Positions 44,926 to 61,260 of a stretch of 64,000 bases of DNA are shown here, piece by piece. Origin of the DNA: Kuschelorhynchus macadamiae (lineage: Eukaryota; Arthropoda; Insecta; Coleoptera; Curculionidae). Where the stretch lies: assembly GCA_030620095.1 (NCBI GenBank), contig JAUTXW010004495.1:186001-250000 (forward strand). The letters run 5' to 3'. The position numbers and the translations under genes were made by a program. The first letter of the stretch is position 1. The number at the start of each line of letters is the position of its first letter. The notes below the pieces were generated by a model. That model had not been told where the DNA came from. It did not search any database and saw only the letters and a program-made list of their open reading frames with translations.

Positions 44926-45189
44926 CATTATATGTTTTTTTACTGAGACCGAGACTTTGTGTCTTCTTTATAGTTTAGTAATTTGAAACCAGGTCTCTTA
45001 GAGAATATGGACGCTTTCTTGCAGTTCGATAATTTATTGTTGTCCTCGATTCTCTTGATAAATGTTAGCTATTATTCAGTCAGTTTTATTAAAAAATTCC
45101 TAAAATCAAACAACAGAACAGACTGCACTTGTGGGATCTTTCAGTAGAAGTTTCGATTAGTCAAGACCTCGTTGATCTTAAATCATTTC

Positions 45190-45310
45190 TGTAACTATCA
45201 TACTTTTCAACCGACTGCGCATGCAAAGGAGGTTGATGTATTTAACAGTCATGTATGTATGTATTCATGTATCCATTGTTTTTTTCAACGTACAGGCCAG
45301 TCGCTTGTTT
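45190..45310 (+). repeat. Dispersed repeat also found in the LINE composite
   Basis: 'tgcgcatgcaaaggaggttg' followed by ATGTATGTAT and ATCCATTGTTT; the same order occurs at 9482-9560 and 11535-11620. Family unknown. Confidence 0.6.
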
Positions 45311-45877
45311 GCTTAGAATAAATTAAAATGCAAGTAGTGCGTCATTTTGACAGATACCAAATTAAAGAGCCCACTAAATAGTACAGAGGCTGTGTAAATA
45401 TATTCAATTATTTAAAATAATAACCTAGTAGAACGCAAACGGATTTTAAGGCGTAAGGAGTCCACAGATTCATTATATTTTATCGGTTAATATGGCGGAA
45501 CTGAGGAGCCATTTTGTCAAGCGTGATAAATATTTTTTACAACTCCATCATGACGTGTACCAAGTTAAAGAGCTCCTTAAGGGTATCTGAAATAAACTGA
45601 TCCCAGAAAGTTAAGCATAACTATAACAAATTCGAAACTCCATCGACTTGTGGATTTATTAAAACAATATTGTATTTAATCTGCAATACGGGATAACGTT
45701 GTTTTATCTTTTATGATAACCATTTACACAGGGTTTAGATTTACCAAATGTTAATAAACGTACACTGCACATATGACAAAATGAATTATCTTGCATTTGT
45801 GTGAAATTTTGAAAACAAAATTTGGTATTATTATTTAGTAGAACTCACTATTATCACGCAGAGTGTAAATAATAGTA

Positions 45878-48800
45878 GGGGAGACTGGGGCACGTTCGGC
45901 CGTGGGGCACAATCAGCCGTCAGTTATAAAAATTTAAATTTAAAAGTTTTGGCGCCGGTTTTGTTCTTAAAAGTTGGCAATAAACCCCCGCCAAATACCA
46001 TATTCGTTTCATGTATTTAGTGGCGGCTTAAGACATTTTTATTTAGAAAACGGAGAATTTGGCAGAAAAAGGTAAGTTTCACTAATATTCTTATATATGG
46101 CATATTACCTGTTTATATTAATTCCAGTTTTTCCAAAATCGGGTTATGTTAGCTTTGGTATATGTAGTTTAATTATTTACATTAACATAACCTATAATTC
46201 ATTTCATTTTAAAGCCAAATATTTTTTTATTTAAAAAAACCGGTTGGGGCATTTTAAGCACTGCTGGTGGGGCACTTTCGGCAGTGGCCGAAAGTGCCCC
46301 ACACGGCTGTGGCCGAAAGTGCTCCACATATTAATAAGTGCGTATTAAGCAGTTATTGTATAAATTGTATAATTATTTTATAGATGGTTCGCAATTATAA
46401 GCCCAAAACAAATAGGGCTAATATAAATGAAGCTACAATGCGGCAGGCCTTGAGAGAAGTTTTATCAAAAAACATGAACCAAAGAGAAGCTGGTCGAGTT
46501 TTTGGTATTAAAAGGCAAACTTTGCAGTCCCGAATAAAACAGATACTAAAAACTATGACCGTCGAAGAGTATTTGCAAAGAAATGATGATGATGGCTATG
46601 AAAGTGAATCGGAATTGCAACAGAAGGGTAAACAAAAATAGTTATTTGTTCTTTGTTTGTTCTCTAAGGACTTAATTGACAAAATGTAACAGTAACGTAT
46701 TTTCTTGTTCTAGGCAAATATGCTACTAGAAAAGTATTTTCGACAGAGCAAGAAGAAAAGCTCCTAAACTATTTGAAGCAATGCTCAAATATGAATTATG
46801 GCTTGACTTATGAGCAAGTAAGGGTCATGGTATATGATTACGCAAAAATTTTGCCAAGTTGCAAATACCCAGAAATCTGGAATACTCATAAGAAAGCAGG
46901 AGTTGACTGGCTATATGGTTTCATGAAGCGAAATCGCACTTTGTCGTTAAGAAAACCAGAGAACACAAGTTTGGCAAGAGGACTAGGTTTTAATAGGACA
47001 AGAGTTAATGAATTTTTTAATAACTACAAGAGCGTGTTGGAAAAATACCAATTTACAGCTGAACGAATTTTTAACCTAGATGAGACCGGTGTGACTACCG
47101 TATTGAACCCATCAAAGGTCATAGCTACAAAAGGGAAAAAATAAATTGGTCTTATTGCTTCGGCCGAGAGAGGAGAGTTGGTTACTTTGGTAGGAATAAT
47201 CAACGCAACAGGAACTGCACTTCCTCCTGTATATATTTTCCCGAGGGTGAGAAATATAGAAGAGTATCTGGAAGGTAGTCCTGCATCAAGTGCCGCTTTT
47301 GGAAATAAATCAGGATGGATGACCGGGGAATTGTTTGTTAAGACACTAGAACACATTGTAAAACATACAAAATGTAATAGGGAAAATAAAATACTCCTTC
47401 TTATGGATAACCACGAGTCCCATACAACTTTGAATGCCATACTTTATGCAAGGGAAAATGGAGTGGTTCTTCTTTCTTTTCCACCACATACCTCCCATAA
47501 ACTCCAACCACTTGATATTGGAGTTTTTGGACCCTTTAAAAGCAAATGTGCAATTTCCTTAAATGAATGGTTGTCAAGTAATCCTGGAAAAACAGTCACA
47601 GTTAAACATATACCAAGACTCACTAAAATCCCATTTTTAGAAGCATTTACACCACGTAACATAACCAGTTCTTTTGAAAAACCAGGAATATGGCCAGTTA
47701 ACTCCTTAGCTTTTACGGACCAAGATTTTGAAGCCACTTTAGTATTTAATGACAACGAACCTACAGGAAATCCCTTAGCTGAAAAAGAGAAGGAAGAAAC
47801 TGAAAATGACCCTATTGAACCAGAAGACTTTAGAAACCAACCATCTACCTCCAAAGAAGCCGTGATATTGCCTGTTCTTGATGAAGTCGAAAGTGACAGT
47901 TCTGCAAAAACTAAAGCGCAAATCGAAACTTTAACTCCTGAGTCTGTTCGACCTCTCCCAAAAGTGATAAGACCCAAAACTAAGCCAAAAAAACCTAAAG
48001 CTAATCAGGGAAAGTCAAGAATTTACACTGAAACTCCTGAAAAAAAGAGAATAGAGGAAATAGAAGAAAACAAGAAAACAAAGCAAAAGAATAAGATTGA
48101 AAAAGGAAAAGGAAAATTGAAGAGACCCTACACAGATAATGAATCAGTCAAAAATAAAAAAATAAAACCGGTCAAAAAGAAGGTATTTTCAAGCTCTTGT
48201 AGCGAATCATCGGGATCTGATTATGACTATGATAGTGAGACAGATGAAAACCTAAGTTTGGAATCACTACAAGAAGAAGACAAAATAGAATTAAATAACT
48301 ATATTTTAGTGAAATTTTCAGTGAAAAACACCACAATATATTATATTGGTTGTGTGCAAGATATTATTTCAGATAATGCGTATCAAGTGAAGTATCTTAG
48401 GCGCAGAGCAAACACCAATAAATTTCATTTTCCCCAAGTAGATGATATAGAAATGTGTACACGAAATGATGTATATGTCATATTATCAAGTCCTAATAAG
48501 TCCAGAAGAGATTCAAGTTTAACTTTTTACTATAATTTTGATAATATTATTGTAAAATAGGAAACCACAATGTATTTTTTTAAAGACATTTTAGAATTAA
48601 GGATTTATTTGTTATGGTTTGAGTTTAAAAAGTTTTGTTTGTTTGAGAGCTTTTTTAAACGTAAAAAAGGAAACAGCTATTTTGTTTTAGGTTATTTTTT
48701 TATTTTCAAAAATTGCAAATGTTTAATATAATAAAAACAAGTTTCTTTCAAGAATTGTTGCATTATTTTAAACAGTTTTAACTAAAAACGTTAATGTGCC

Positions 48801-49007
48801 GAAACTGCCCCTATAACAGCCAATATGCAGACATATTGTTATGACTATATAATGTTTTTTAGTAAAACATTATAAAACATTTGCCATGTAAAAAAGCTGT
48901 GGAAAGAATGTGTAAATTGCGTTGATTCTTTATTAGAGCCTACAATCATCTATAACATTTTTGTAACGAAAAATCGATTATAGGGCCGAATGTGCCCCAG
49001 TCTCCCC
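45878..49007 (+). mobile_element. pogo/Tigger-like DNA transposon
   Basis: Terminal inverted repeats GGGGAGACTGGGGCAC at 45878 and GTGCCCCAGTCTCCCC at 49007 (one inner difference), flanked by the TA target duplication (45876-45877, 49008-49009). Extra copies of the inner motif GGCCGAAAGTGCCCCAC lie at 46260-46335 and near 48795. The 3130-bp element holds one spliced transposase gene with a single premature stop. Confidence 0.92.
46384..48560 (+). pseudogene. pogo-like transposase, one nonsense codon
   Basis: Exon 1 is 46384-46627 (donor GTAAAC), exon 2 is 46714-48560 (acceptor TTCTTGTTCTAG); the join is in frame and gives 696 codons. Residues 18-60 form a psq-type helix-turn-helix (MRQALREVLSKNMNQREAGR, KRQTLQSRI). 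The DDE domain has NLDETGV (Asp about residue 204), LLLMDNHESH (about 313) and HKLQPLDIGVFGPFK (about 349), i.e. DD35D with all three acids present. The tail beyond 400 is Lys/Glu-rich with a serine-acidic stretch (SSSCSESSGSDYDYDSETDE). The only defect I see is TAA at 47142-47144 (codon 225), between the first and second Asp. It would otherwise cut and paste at TA sites. Recent insertion likely. Confidence 0.9.
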
Positions 49008-49309
49008 TAAGTAGAAATATCTATAATGTTTTGGCCTAACTGGGGAGAAGAATGCAATAATGTGATGTTATTTGATGACAGCCAGTTTGGGCTACCTATT
49101 TAGTGACCGAAGATCGGTACTAATCTTGAGGCCTTGGGTCACTATAGTCTGTTTCAGAAACTTTGTTTATATAAATAATAATAATAATAAAATCCTTTTA
49201 AATTCCTGTCCTTTTTCATACCTGATGAGGTTTTATTACTCAAGGCATACATAATAGGCAAGTACTTAATGGTGGCATGTAATAAATCGCAGATTATAAA
49301 TACTTCTTA

Positions 49310-50310
49310 ATTGTGTTTTAAACATGTTAGCATGCCCACTCTAGGTAAAATTTTGATGGAACTAGGCCAAGATGACAGTATTCCTTTGATAACTAGAAAA
49401 CTCTTATGGACAACTTTAAAAAATATGGATTTTGCCTGGGAAAAGCAGAACCGAAAAGCGATGAAATTGTTTGCTGGCGACGAAAACACTTGAGAAGTAT
49501 AAAGCAGTACCGCAGGGAGCAAAAGATTTTTTTTTCTTGATGAGAGAGGTGGATCAGTGAAGGTTATATGGTACAAAAAATGTGGCAAGACAAAAATATA
49601 ACCAGTGCCTGCCAAGATTTCATGGAAAGCCTGCCAATGGGTATTAAAGTGCCTTGGGGAAAAGGGAAGAGACACTTTGGAAGCGAAGAGGGATTATTAA
49701 AAGAAGGTTTTTCAGTCCTGCCGGACGGGAGATAGCCATGCGGACATGAATTCGGATATTTTCCAGGACTATTTTGGTGAAATGATAAAATATTTTCCGG
49801 CTGATTCAGTAGTGGTTATGGATAATGCAAGCTATTACTATCACTATTCACGGCGCATAGAGAACACACCAACTTCAACTTGGAGAAACTAATTAACTAC
49901 CAAAAGTATTGAGTTTAATCCCAATTTGATTAAGAACTACTAGCCATAGCAAATTTACACAAAAATTGTTTTATGAACTATGCCGTGGAAGATATAGCAG
50001 AAAAATATAATGTTACTGTACTGCGCTTACCAACATATCATTGCGAACTAAATCCTATGGGCGCAAGTGAAAGGATGTGTAGGAAGACAAAACACGACAT
50101 TTTAAAATTAAAGATGTTAAGCTACTGTTTGATCAAGCCGTTAAGGAATTGACACCAGAGAACTGGCGAAAAGCAGTAGAGTATGTGATTAACCAAGAGG
50201 AGAAAATGTGGCATCTTGACAACCTGATCGATCAGACGGTTGATCCTTTAATAATAATGCCAAGAGGTGATAACAGTTCCTCAGATGACGAAGAATATAA
50301 ACTATTATAA
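49310..50310 (+). pseudogene. DDE_3-type transposase, decayed
   Basis: Readable parts: MPTLGKILMELGQDDSIPLI...LLWTTLKNMDFAWEK, FLDERGGSVKVIWYKK (site of the first acid), HADMNSDIFQDYFGEMIKYF, SVVVMDNASYYY (second Asp), LRLPTYHCELNPMG (third acid as Glu) and PENWRKAVEYVINQEEKMW, ending DDEEYKLL and TAA. Four or more frame breaks. IS630-like DDE_3 family known from insects. Confidence 0.75.
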
Positions 50311-50324
50311 TTTAATTGTGGTAT

Positions 50325-52590
<2,266 letters not shown>

Positions 52591-52599
52591 AAATATGAA

Positions 52600-53235
52600 G
52601 GAGGGCTCATTACGTTCGGAATGATGTCTGCAAAAGTTTCAAACCCGTACATAAATAATTTCAATTTTTAACCAATTACGATTAAAAAGGAGTTTTTCCG
52701 AGTTTTTTGTTTGCAAATAATTCGAGGGGAGCGCAGAGCCGTTACGATGTCACAAAACCCTATTAAATGTTAATTTAAAAATTAAGTAAAGTTATGGTAT
52801 TGTCTACACACCTGAAGGAACAATATTCCGCTGAACTGTGTAGATAATGCCATATTTTTTAAATTTTAAATTAATATTATAATTTCATTAATTAATTTTT
52901 TTCCTTGTTTCGTTCAGTGTCAAGGTATCATAAATGCTTAGCATTCGCCGCACGGACCCCTATTTTCAACATTAAATTAAAATTATTAATAATAAAGATA
53001 GAGTTCCTAGAGTAAAACTTTTTTTATAGGAATTTTTTTTCTCTTTAGGAATCCTTTATTAAATTTTCTTAAATGGTAATAGTTTTTGAGTTATTTGTAA
53101 AAAACTAAACTCCTTGTTTTTAAATCTTAATTTATTAATTAATACCTTTTGAAATTGTCTATGAACGGGTTTGAAACTTTTGCACATTTTTGTAGACGTC
53201 TTTCTGAAACCAATGAGCCCCCACCCCTCATATTA
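52600..53235. mobile_element. Foldback/MITE element
   Basis: Outer inverted arms about 52600-52760 and 53080-53230 (shared 'agggctcatt', 'aaaagtttcaaacccgt' and 'caatttcaa'), inner palindrome TATGGTATTGTCTACACA at 52795-52812 against TGTGTAGATAATGCCATA at 52838-52855. No coding capacity. Confidence 0.65.
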
Positions 53236-54510
53236 TTATAACTAGACCAAGTGGCTTTAAGCGTATTAGTATCTTATATTTATTAAAAAAAAAGAAACCA
53301 CAACCAAAGTCGTATTTAGAACATTGCAAAATAAATATACACGCATTCTTTAAAAAATGTCTCATTAGAAATACCAATGAACGAACTTCAACCCTTTCAA
53401 TTAAACCTGAGCATTTTTTTGCAAAACATAACCTTTTTAAGAGTTATTACAAGATCATTGCTAAACAATATTGAGCCACACACTTGTTTCATAAAATTTT
53501 ATAGGATTCAACAAGCGAACATAACAATAAACAAAATTATAATATATCACATTACAAAGTGACTATAACAATAATATTATATATAACACAGTTAACGCTA
53601 GTGCAGTAAAATAGTAAAAATTTCTCATTTTCACTAAGCCTAATCGAGAATTCACAGTTATCCAGAAATTATGATAGAAAATTAAATATTTTGTTTTTTT
53701 AATACATCGAACTTGCAGAGTTAGGACTATACAATACATTATAAGATACAATCACCTCTAAAATAAATGCTTGCCTGGTTTGAATGTCTAGTCTTTCTAG
53801 ATATGATGATCATGATATCTGGTACCTCTTAAGCAATTTTTCGGATCTTTGCTAACTATAAACATATCTTCATGAGGATATCAGAGTAGCTTTAAAACGG
53901 GTTTACCGACGAAAGAAATGCCCGGAGTAAAATTATGTTGTTTTTTAATTAAGTTACGCTCTTGAGTATATTTTTATATTTTGTTTTTTTTTCAGTAAGG
54001 AAAACGTATTTTTCAAATGTCATATTTTGCCTCCGGTCCTTTCGCTAGACTAATGAGGTTTCTGTCGGTGGCCTATATCGACCTGTCACACTGCAGATAT
54101 GTGGTTTATGTGCAGATTCACTCCGGTATCCTCGTAACTGCAAATTAATACCTAAACTTTCATATTTCATTCAACTAGGTATCCGTGAAAAATCCTTTTT
54201 TCTACAACCGCCTAAGACACCTGATTTTATTACATTGACTTGGGCTTATTTTCCTTGAATATCCCAGGTCATGATGGCGTATTTCTATGGCTTTCGCCAA
54301 ATAATTTACGAACAATGAATGAAAAAATGGTTGTAAAATTTATATTTTCAAAATCAGTGAATATTTTAAAGATAATTCGCAGTGTCACGTAACCATGATT
54401 GTAGTGAAAAAAATGTGTGTAATTCGAGCACAATGTAAGAGTTGCCGGTTTCACAAGATTGACACTCTCATCTTCGTGTCTCGTTCTTAGTCATAGTTTA
54501 TAACTTTGTG
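53236..54510. other. AT-rich sequence without recognisable gene
   Basis: No open frame with family features, RNA gene or clear element boundary seen. Confidence 0.5.
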
Positions 54511-54514
54511 GTCT

Positions 54515-55185
54515 TAATATAGTATGACCGGAAATAAACAATACTGAAATTATTAATTATTCATTATATTGGTACGCCATATTATGTATTCTTTATAATA
54601 TGTTCTTAATGTTTACCTCTACATTCAAGACATACTTAATGACGAAGCTCCAAGTTAAACGTCACCATATTGTGTGTGTTGTATCAGTAATGCAAAAGAG
54701 GTTCGAATGTAATCCTGTAATTCATCAATGCTTTGTTGTGAAAATTTAAAGATTTTATCTTTGCTCATGTCTCAAATTTATGCGGCTGGAGGGATTAGAT
54801 CCACAGATTGGGAAGAATAAGGAAGTCGGTGAAACATGAAATGAAATTGTTTCGAAAATATTCCCGAAAAACTTGTTAAACTAGTACATTAATGTGGCAA
54901 AAATGCAGGATTATGTGCACGATAGAATCGACGTAGATCAGCTTTAAAACGTGTTACAATTTGTGCAATGTATCAATGATACGTCAAATATTCTTTTCGA
55001 TACGTGATTGAACTGATCACACACGCATTGCAGATTCGCACCACATCGTTGATCAACCCATATTACCACATATTTGGTAAAGGCAAACTGACATTTCTAC
55101 AATAAGTCATTTGTCGACAACGTTGCTCGCATAGAAACACAGCCAACTTTGTTACGGTAGTGTTTATTTCCGGTTATACTGTACA
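54515..55185 (-). mobile_element. Decayed Tc1-like element
   Basis: Left tip AGTATGACCGGAAATAAACA and right tip (complement) AGTATAACCGGAAATAAACA form inverted repeats of at least 20 bp with one mismatch. The interior on the minus strand has scattered fragments such as SQSVDLIPPA, reminiscent of the SPDLNPxE block of Tc1 transposases, but too degraded for confidence. Confidence 0.6.
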
Positions 55186-55189
55186 TAAA

Positions 55190-57430
55190 TAGCCATTGAT
55201 TTCTGAAGTTAAATCGTATTAGATTTTTTATACCATGCTAAATAGTGAATATATCTAACTGTGTCACATATTTATTAACTCTTAATTCTTCACCTAAAAA
55301 AATCTCAATTTTAGTGATTTTTTTTTGTTTAAAATTAACGACCAACAAAGTTGGATATTCCGCAAATAGAGCAGTACGTAGTTACTTAAAACTCCCCAGG
55401 TCCCTATTTCTTTTGCTACAGATTACAGCAGTGGGGTAACTACAAAATTTTGTTTTCGACAAATGGTCTGTAACTCCAAAAAGGGGGCCGGATTTAGGAT
55501 TTACGGGGCGCAAGGTTTTGCTGGGCCGCTCTTTACAAATAATTGTTAACCGATAAGCTGATATTCCCCTTCTTAAAAGCAAAATCTAGTTTCCCTTGGG
55601 TTCAATCATCATCGGGCGCCTGGCATCAGTGGCCGAGCTTTTTAAAAATGTGTACAGAGCGAACTAAAAAAGGTATATGGAAGGAAATGGTGAGGTTTGT
55701 AAATTAATTTTTGTTAAGTATCTTTTTACTCCACCCTGTATATTAAATGTAAACATTTTATTCGAAAAATACCTCAATTTGAGTTATTACAACATTGGTC
55801 TGTTCTTTCACTTTCGAAGAAAAAATGAAAAACTTTTTATAAACTATCCTTATTGTTTATTTAGTAAATGTAATTTGGCTTAGACTTATCCTAGTATTAA
55901 AATATTAGGTAGATATTAACACAAAGTTCAGGTAGTGATAAAATTTTAAAAAATGGTAAAAGTAAATTCGATTTTTAAATCTGTCAATCATCAATTGTTC
56001 ACATTAAAAAATAAACTTTAAGAATTTATTGAGAAGGTAATCAGAACGCTCCATTAGCTTACAGTTTTATCGAGAATATAGTTTTCCGACCGACGCCGCG
56101 ACGCCGACGCTGTCGAAATAATAGCACGTTTTAAAATACATGGTTCATTCGCAAATTAAAACAAAGACTTAGACCAGAGGACAAAAACGACTACTGAATT
56201 ATTTTAATGCAAATACGCCTTTGACAGATAAATTAGTAAGAAAATCAGTTGTTTATCAAAAATGTCTATTACCAACACGTTGACTTACATGTTGCCCTCA
56301 GAAGAAGGATTTAAGTTATTCCAGAAGGACATATTGTGTGTTTTTTTCAGGAACTTTAATTATCCCAATTAATTATATAAATAGAGTAAGTGCATATTAT
56401 AAATCTATCCGCTTAAATCAATAGGTTCAAGTTTAATCTACCAAGCAATTACGATATATAGTCATTTGGACCTAGTTGAAGCGGATGGTTCTGTATTTTT
56501 CTGTAATAAAAACACCGTTTTTTTTTTTAAGTGAGTGAGAAATTACCGTGGGGAATAATTTATTAATCTTTATCCTGTAATGGTACTCTGTTATTTTAAG
56601 TTTTAATAGAGAGCTTTTTAGTAAATAAATGCCATAATAACACAGTTCATGGCAAAATGCCGAGTTAAATAGGGTTATATTTGCAATTTGCATGTCCCCA
56701 TTTTTTCTTTTAAACTTATTCTCTGTTTGATTTTATTGTGTTAAAAAATTATTTTCATGAATAAGATGGAAAATTTGACGAATAACACGGGATTAACTGA
56801 AAAGTAATTCGAGCTGATTTGCAGTTATACACATTGTTTTTTTTTCACTTCCGTTTTACAAGTAAACGATGTAATTTTAAATGCATACTTTTAAATGTAT
56901 TATAATCTGGATTAGACTGCGCCGATCTGAAAACCACTTTGAATAAATGCTGAAATTCCATCGAATTCAATTTATAAACAAAAATATCTTTGTTTATATT
57001 ATTTAAAACCATTGTTAATTAAGAAAACTAATTATAATTTTAACACCTTCGGGTAAAAAAATATCTTCGGCCATGGACACTTAGTTTCTTAACTAAAATT
57101 AAATAAGTTATGCCGAGATAATTAAAAGTATTTTCGTCATTTCGACAAAACAAAATATCTATGGAATATCATTATACATAGAGTAAAATGTATAAGCAAA
57201 ATTATGTTCCTATTAATTATTAATGGCAGTTTTTTTGTGCTATTTACTACTAAAAGACAAACGGATGAGTGCTGTAATAACTTGAATCAAAGATTAAGCT
57301 TTGTAAACGCATCTCTTTCAAATACATCTATTAAATTTATTGTACAGTGCGATCAATCTATCTTGAGACCATTTTAAACGTTAATAAGTTTTTTTACTTT
57401 CAAACTTGTCTGAATAAACCAAAAACCAAA
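55190..57430. other. AT-rich sequence without recognisable gene
   Basis: About 2.2 kb. A mariner-type tip (CCACCCTGTATATTAAATG) is at about 55731-55749. Nothing else supported. Confidence 0.5.
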
Positions 57431-57439
57431 TTGTAGGGT

Positions 57440-57910
57440 TACATAAAAATGTTTTCTTTTAGTTATTAGGAAAAAAAAAGACAATCAATTTTACAATATA
57501 TCACCATATATAGTATTATTTTTTAAATGGGACCCCCTATATATTATATGTTCATAAAATGGACTTCTTCTTACTGATTATAAGTATACCAGCTTTGATA
57601 CCTTTATCTTTAAAAACTTCCTAGACATTTGGGAAGAACCCTGCCATAAGAGGCAATGTATTCCCATCGACTCCATTTTGCAATACAGCGTTTTACGGTC
57701 CATTCCAACGCACTGCTTCTTATAGTAGGGATTTTCTTAAATTTCTCGTGTGTTTTTAAGAATACCGGTATCAAGCCTCGTATATTTGTAATCAGCAAGA
57801 AGAGGCCCATTCTATGAACATATAATATATAGGGTGTCCCGTTAAAAATACAACTTATGATGATATCTTGAAGTCTTTTGTTTTTCTAATAACTAGAAGT
57901 TTTGATCATG
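57440..57910. mobile_element. Foldback MITE with long arms
   Basis: Arms at about 57455-57570 and 57795-57905 are inverted copies: CCCTATATATTATATGTTCA at 57534-57553 against its complement near 57817-57836, and farther out TTAGTTATTAG against CTAATAACTA. Each arm contains a GGGACACCC-type tip. No coding sequence. Confidence 0.65.
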
Positions 57911-59004
57911 CAAGACTAGAAATGTAGTACCTATCATTAAGATGAAAAATTCAGCCTAAAACTCTTTAGTTATTTCGTAATTCCTGATATCCGAGTTTTT
58001 TTATCTGTATTTGCAGAAATAATACCAACGGTTTGAAATAGAAGACATAGCTCAACGATATTCGGAAAAAGATATATGCAAAAACTTAAAATGATTTTTC
58101 TGTATAGTCTGAGTTCGAATCGAAACTCACTTTGAAATACTTCAGTAGGTACCTTCAATCTAGTAAACTAGTATTAATTCTAACAATATAAACAAAATTA
58201 TCTAATCCCAAATAAAAAGCACAGCCTACACTTTTATTACATTAACTATAGAAAATCAAATGTAAAGAAACTTTTTACAATGTGGCAGGCAATATTTTAG
58301 ATTATTTCGTATTTTATTTTCAAATACGAATAAAAATTCTTTGATATGTACATACACTGTTTCAAAGGAGTTTTTAATTTTATGAATTCTACTGGTAGAA
58401 AAAAGTCTAACACTGAATTTGGAGACCATAGATTATATTAAATTAAATATATTGATATTATGTTAGGTTTAATTTTACGTAGTAAGATTTCTTTAGATCG
58501 TGAAAAATCATTTTTGGACTGGTTATACAAGTAGTACTCATCGCTTACTGCTTTCAACATTTATAATTGTCTTTTTAATACCCACGATTTTTTTTATTAT
58601 AGCATATTTTACAATCATAAGTTGTATCATAAAGTCATATTATTAACCACAAGTTTCAATATCTATACTACTTTAATACACGTGTGTAAATTTACAAATA
58701 ACTCATGAAATTTTAGTAAAACACGACCTATGTGGTATAACAAAATAATTGAATATCATTTGCAATGGAAATATACATTTTGAGCTAGGGTAGGTGTTAC
58801 CAGGAGATAGTAGAACCAAAAAATATTTGAATTCTAAGGAGTTTTGGGAATAAGTCTGTGAAAATTAGACTTATACAATCTTACTAAACTGTGATTATAC
58901 AAAGTGAGTTATAATTAAAATTATGAAAAAGAATCCAAATTTAAAAGAACATCAGAATTTAAAATTACAGTCTGAAAATTAAAATATTACATTATTGTAA
59001 AAAA

Positions 59005-59005
<1 letters not shown>
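57911..59005. other. AT-rich sequence without recognisable gene
   Basis: No supported feature. Confidence 0.5.

Positions 59006-59094
<89 letters not shown>
59006..59094. repeat. (TA)n microsatellite, 89 bp
   Basis: Perfect TA repeat. Confidence 0.97.
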
Positions 59095-59096
<2 letters not shown>

Positions 59097-59524
59097 AGTT
59101 TTAAAGTATGCCACATAGATCTGAAAATCCGTAGAAAGCAGCTTGAGGAATTGATAACCATTCAACCGTATAATATAGTTTGTAGGATTAAATTAAATAG
59201 GATCAAAAGAAAATAAAATCAATGTAGCAAAAAGAAAAATATCTAAATAAATACCAGATTGAATATGTTGGCCAATTAATAACGAGTAATTTTTTAAAAT
59301 CCTGAACAGAATTTTCAATATTTTGTTAAACTTAATTATTATTTAAACGATAACTCAGGAATAATTGCACGGTTGGCCTAAAAAGTTGAAATAAATGGTA
59401 AGCTTAGTTTTCAATTTAATTCAAATTTGAATATCAGAATAATTGAAAGGTTACATTAATTTTGCTAGAATGTATACAATTTGTCAAAAAAGAGTTCTTA
59501 TACAGAGTTTAACAACAATATGTA

Positions 59525-61258
<1,734 letters not shown>

Positions 61259-61260
61259 TA

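Larger units (their letters stand above)
43734..45060 (+). mobile_element. Penelope-like element (family 1), plus copy
   Basis: 5'-truncated in the RT (LNFVNSLHNKIDFTLEMENE at 43734), then the GIY-YIG frame from 44144 (SGVYSLGCGDCSAVYVGQSG, RRIPTRVREHLSLF), broken near 44400 and continuing TGHHFSIPNNIKILHESPK to LIFNNLGI and stop at 44631. Then tRNA-like module, T-run, conserved block, hammerhead motif and, from about 44940, the beginning of a further unit (LLENMDAFLQF at about 45000-45035), i.e. a tandem junction. Confidence 0.85.
45590..50310 (+). mobile_element. Older DDE element interrupted by pogo
   Basis: 45590-45877 and 49008-49160 match one continuous repeat at 34016-34500, so the pogo element (45878-49007) inserted into it. 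49310-50310 then holds a decayed transposase on the plus strand, possibly its coding region. Confidence 0.55.

Noticed and set aside
47444..47977. A 177-codon minus-strand gene
   Set aside because: Shadow of the pogo transposase frame on the opposite strand, with no family motif.
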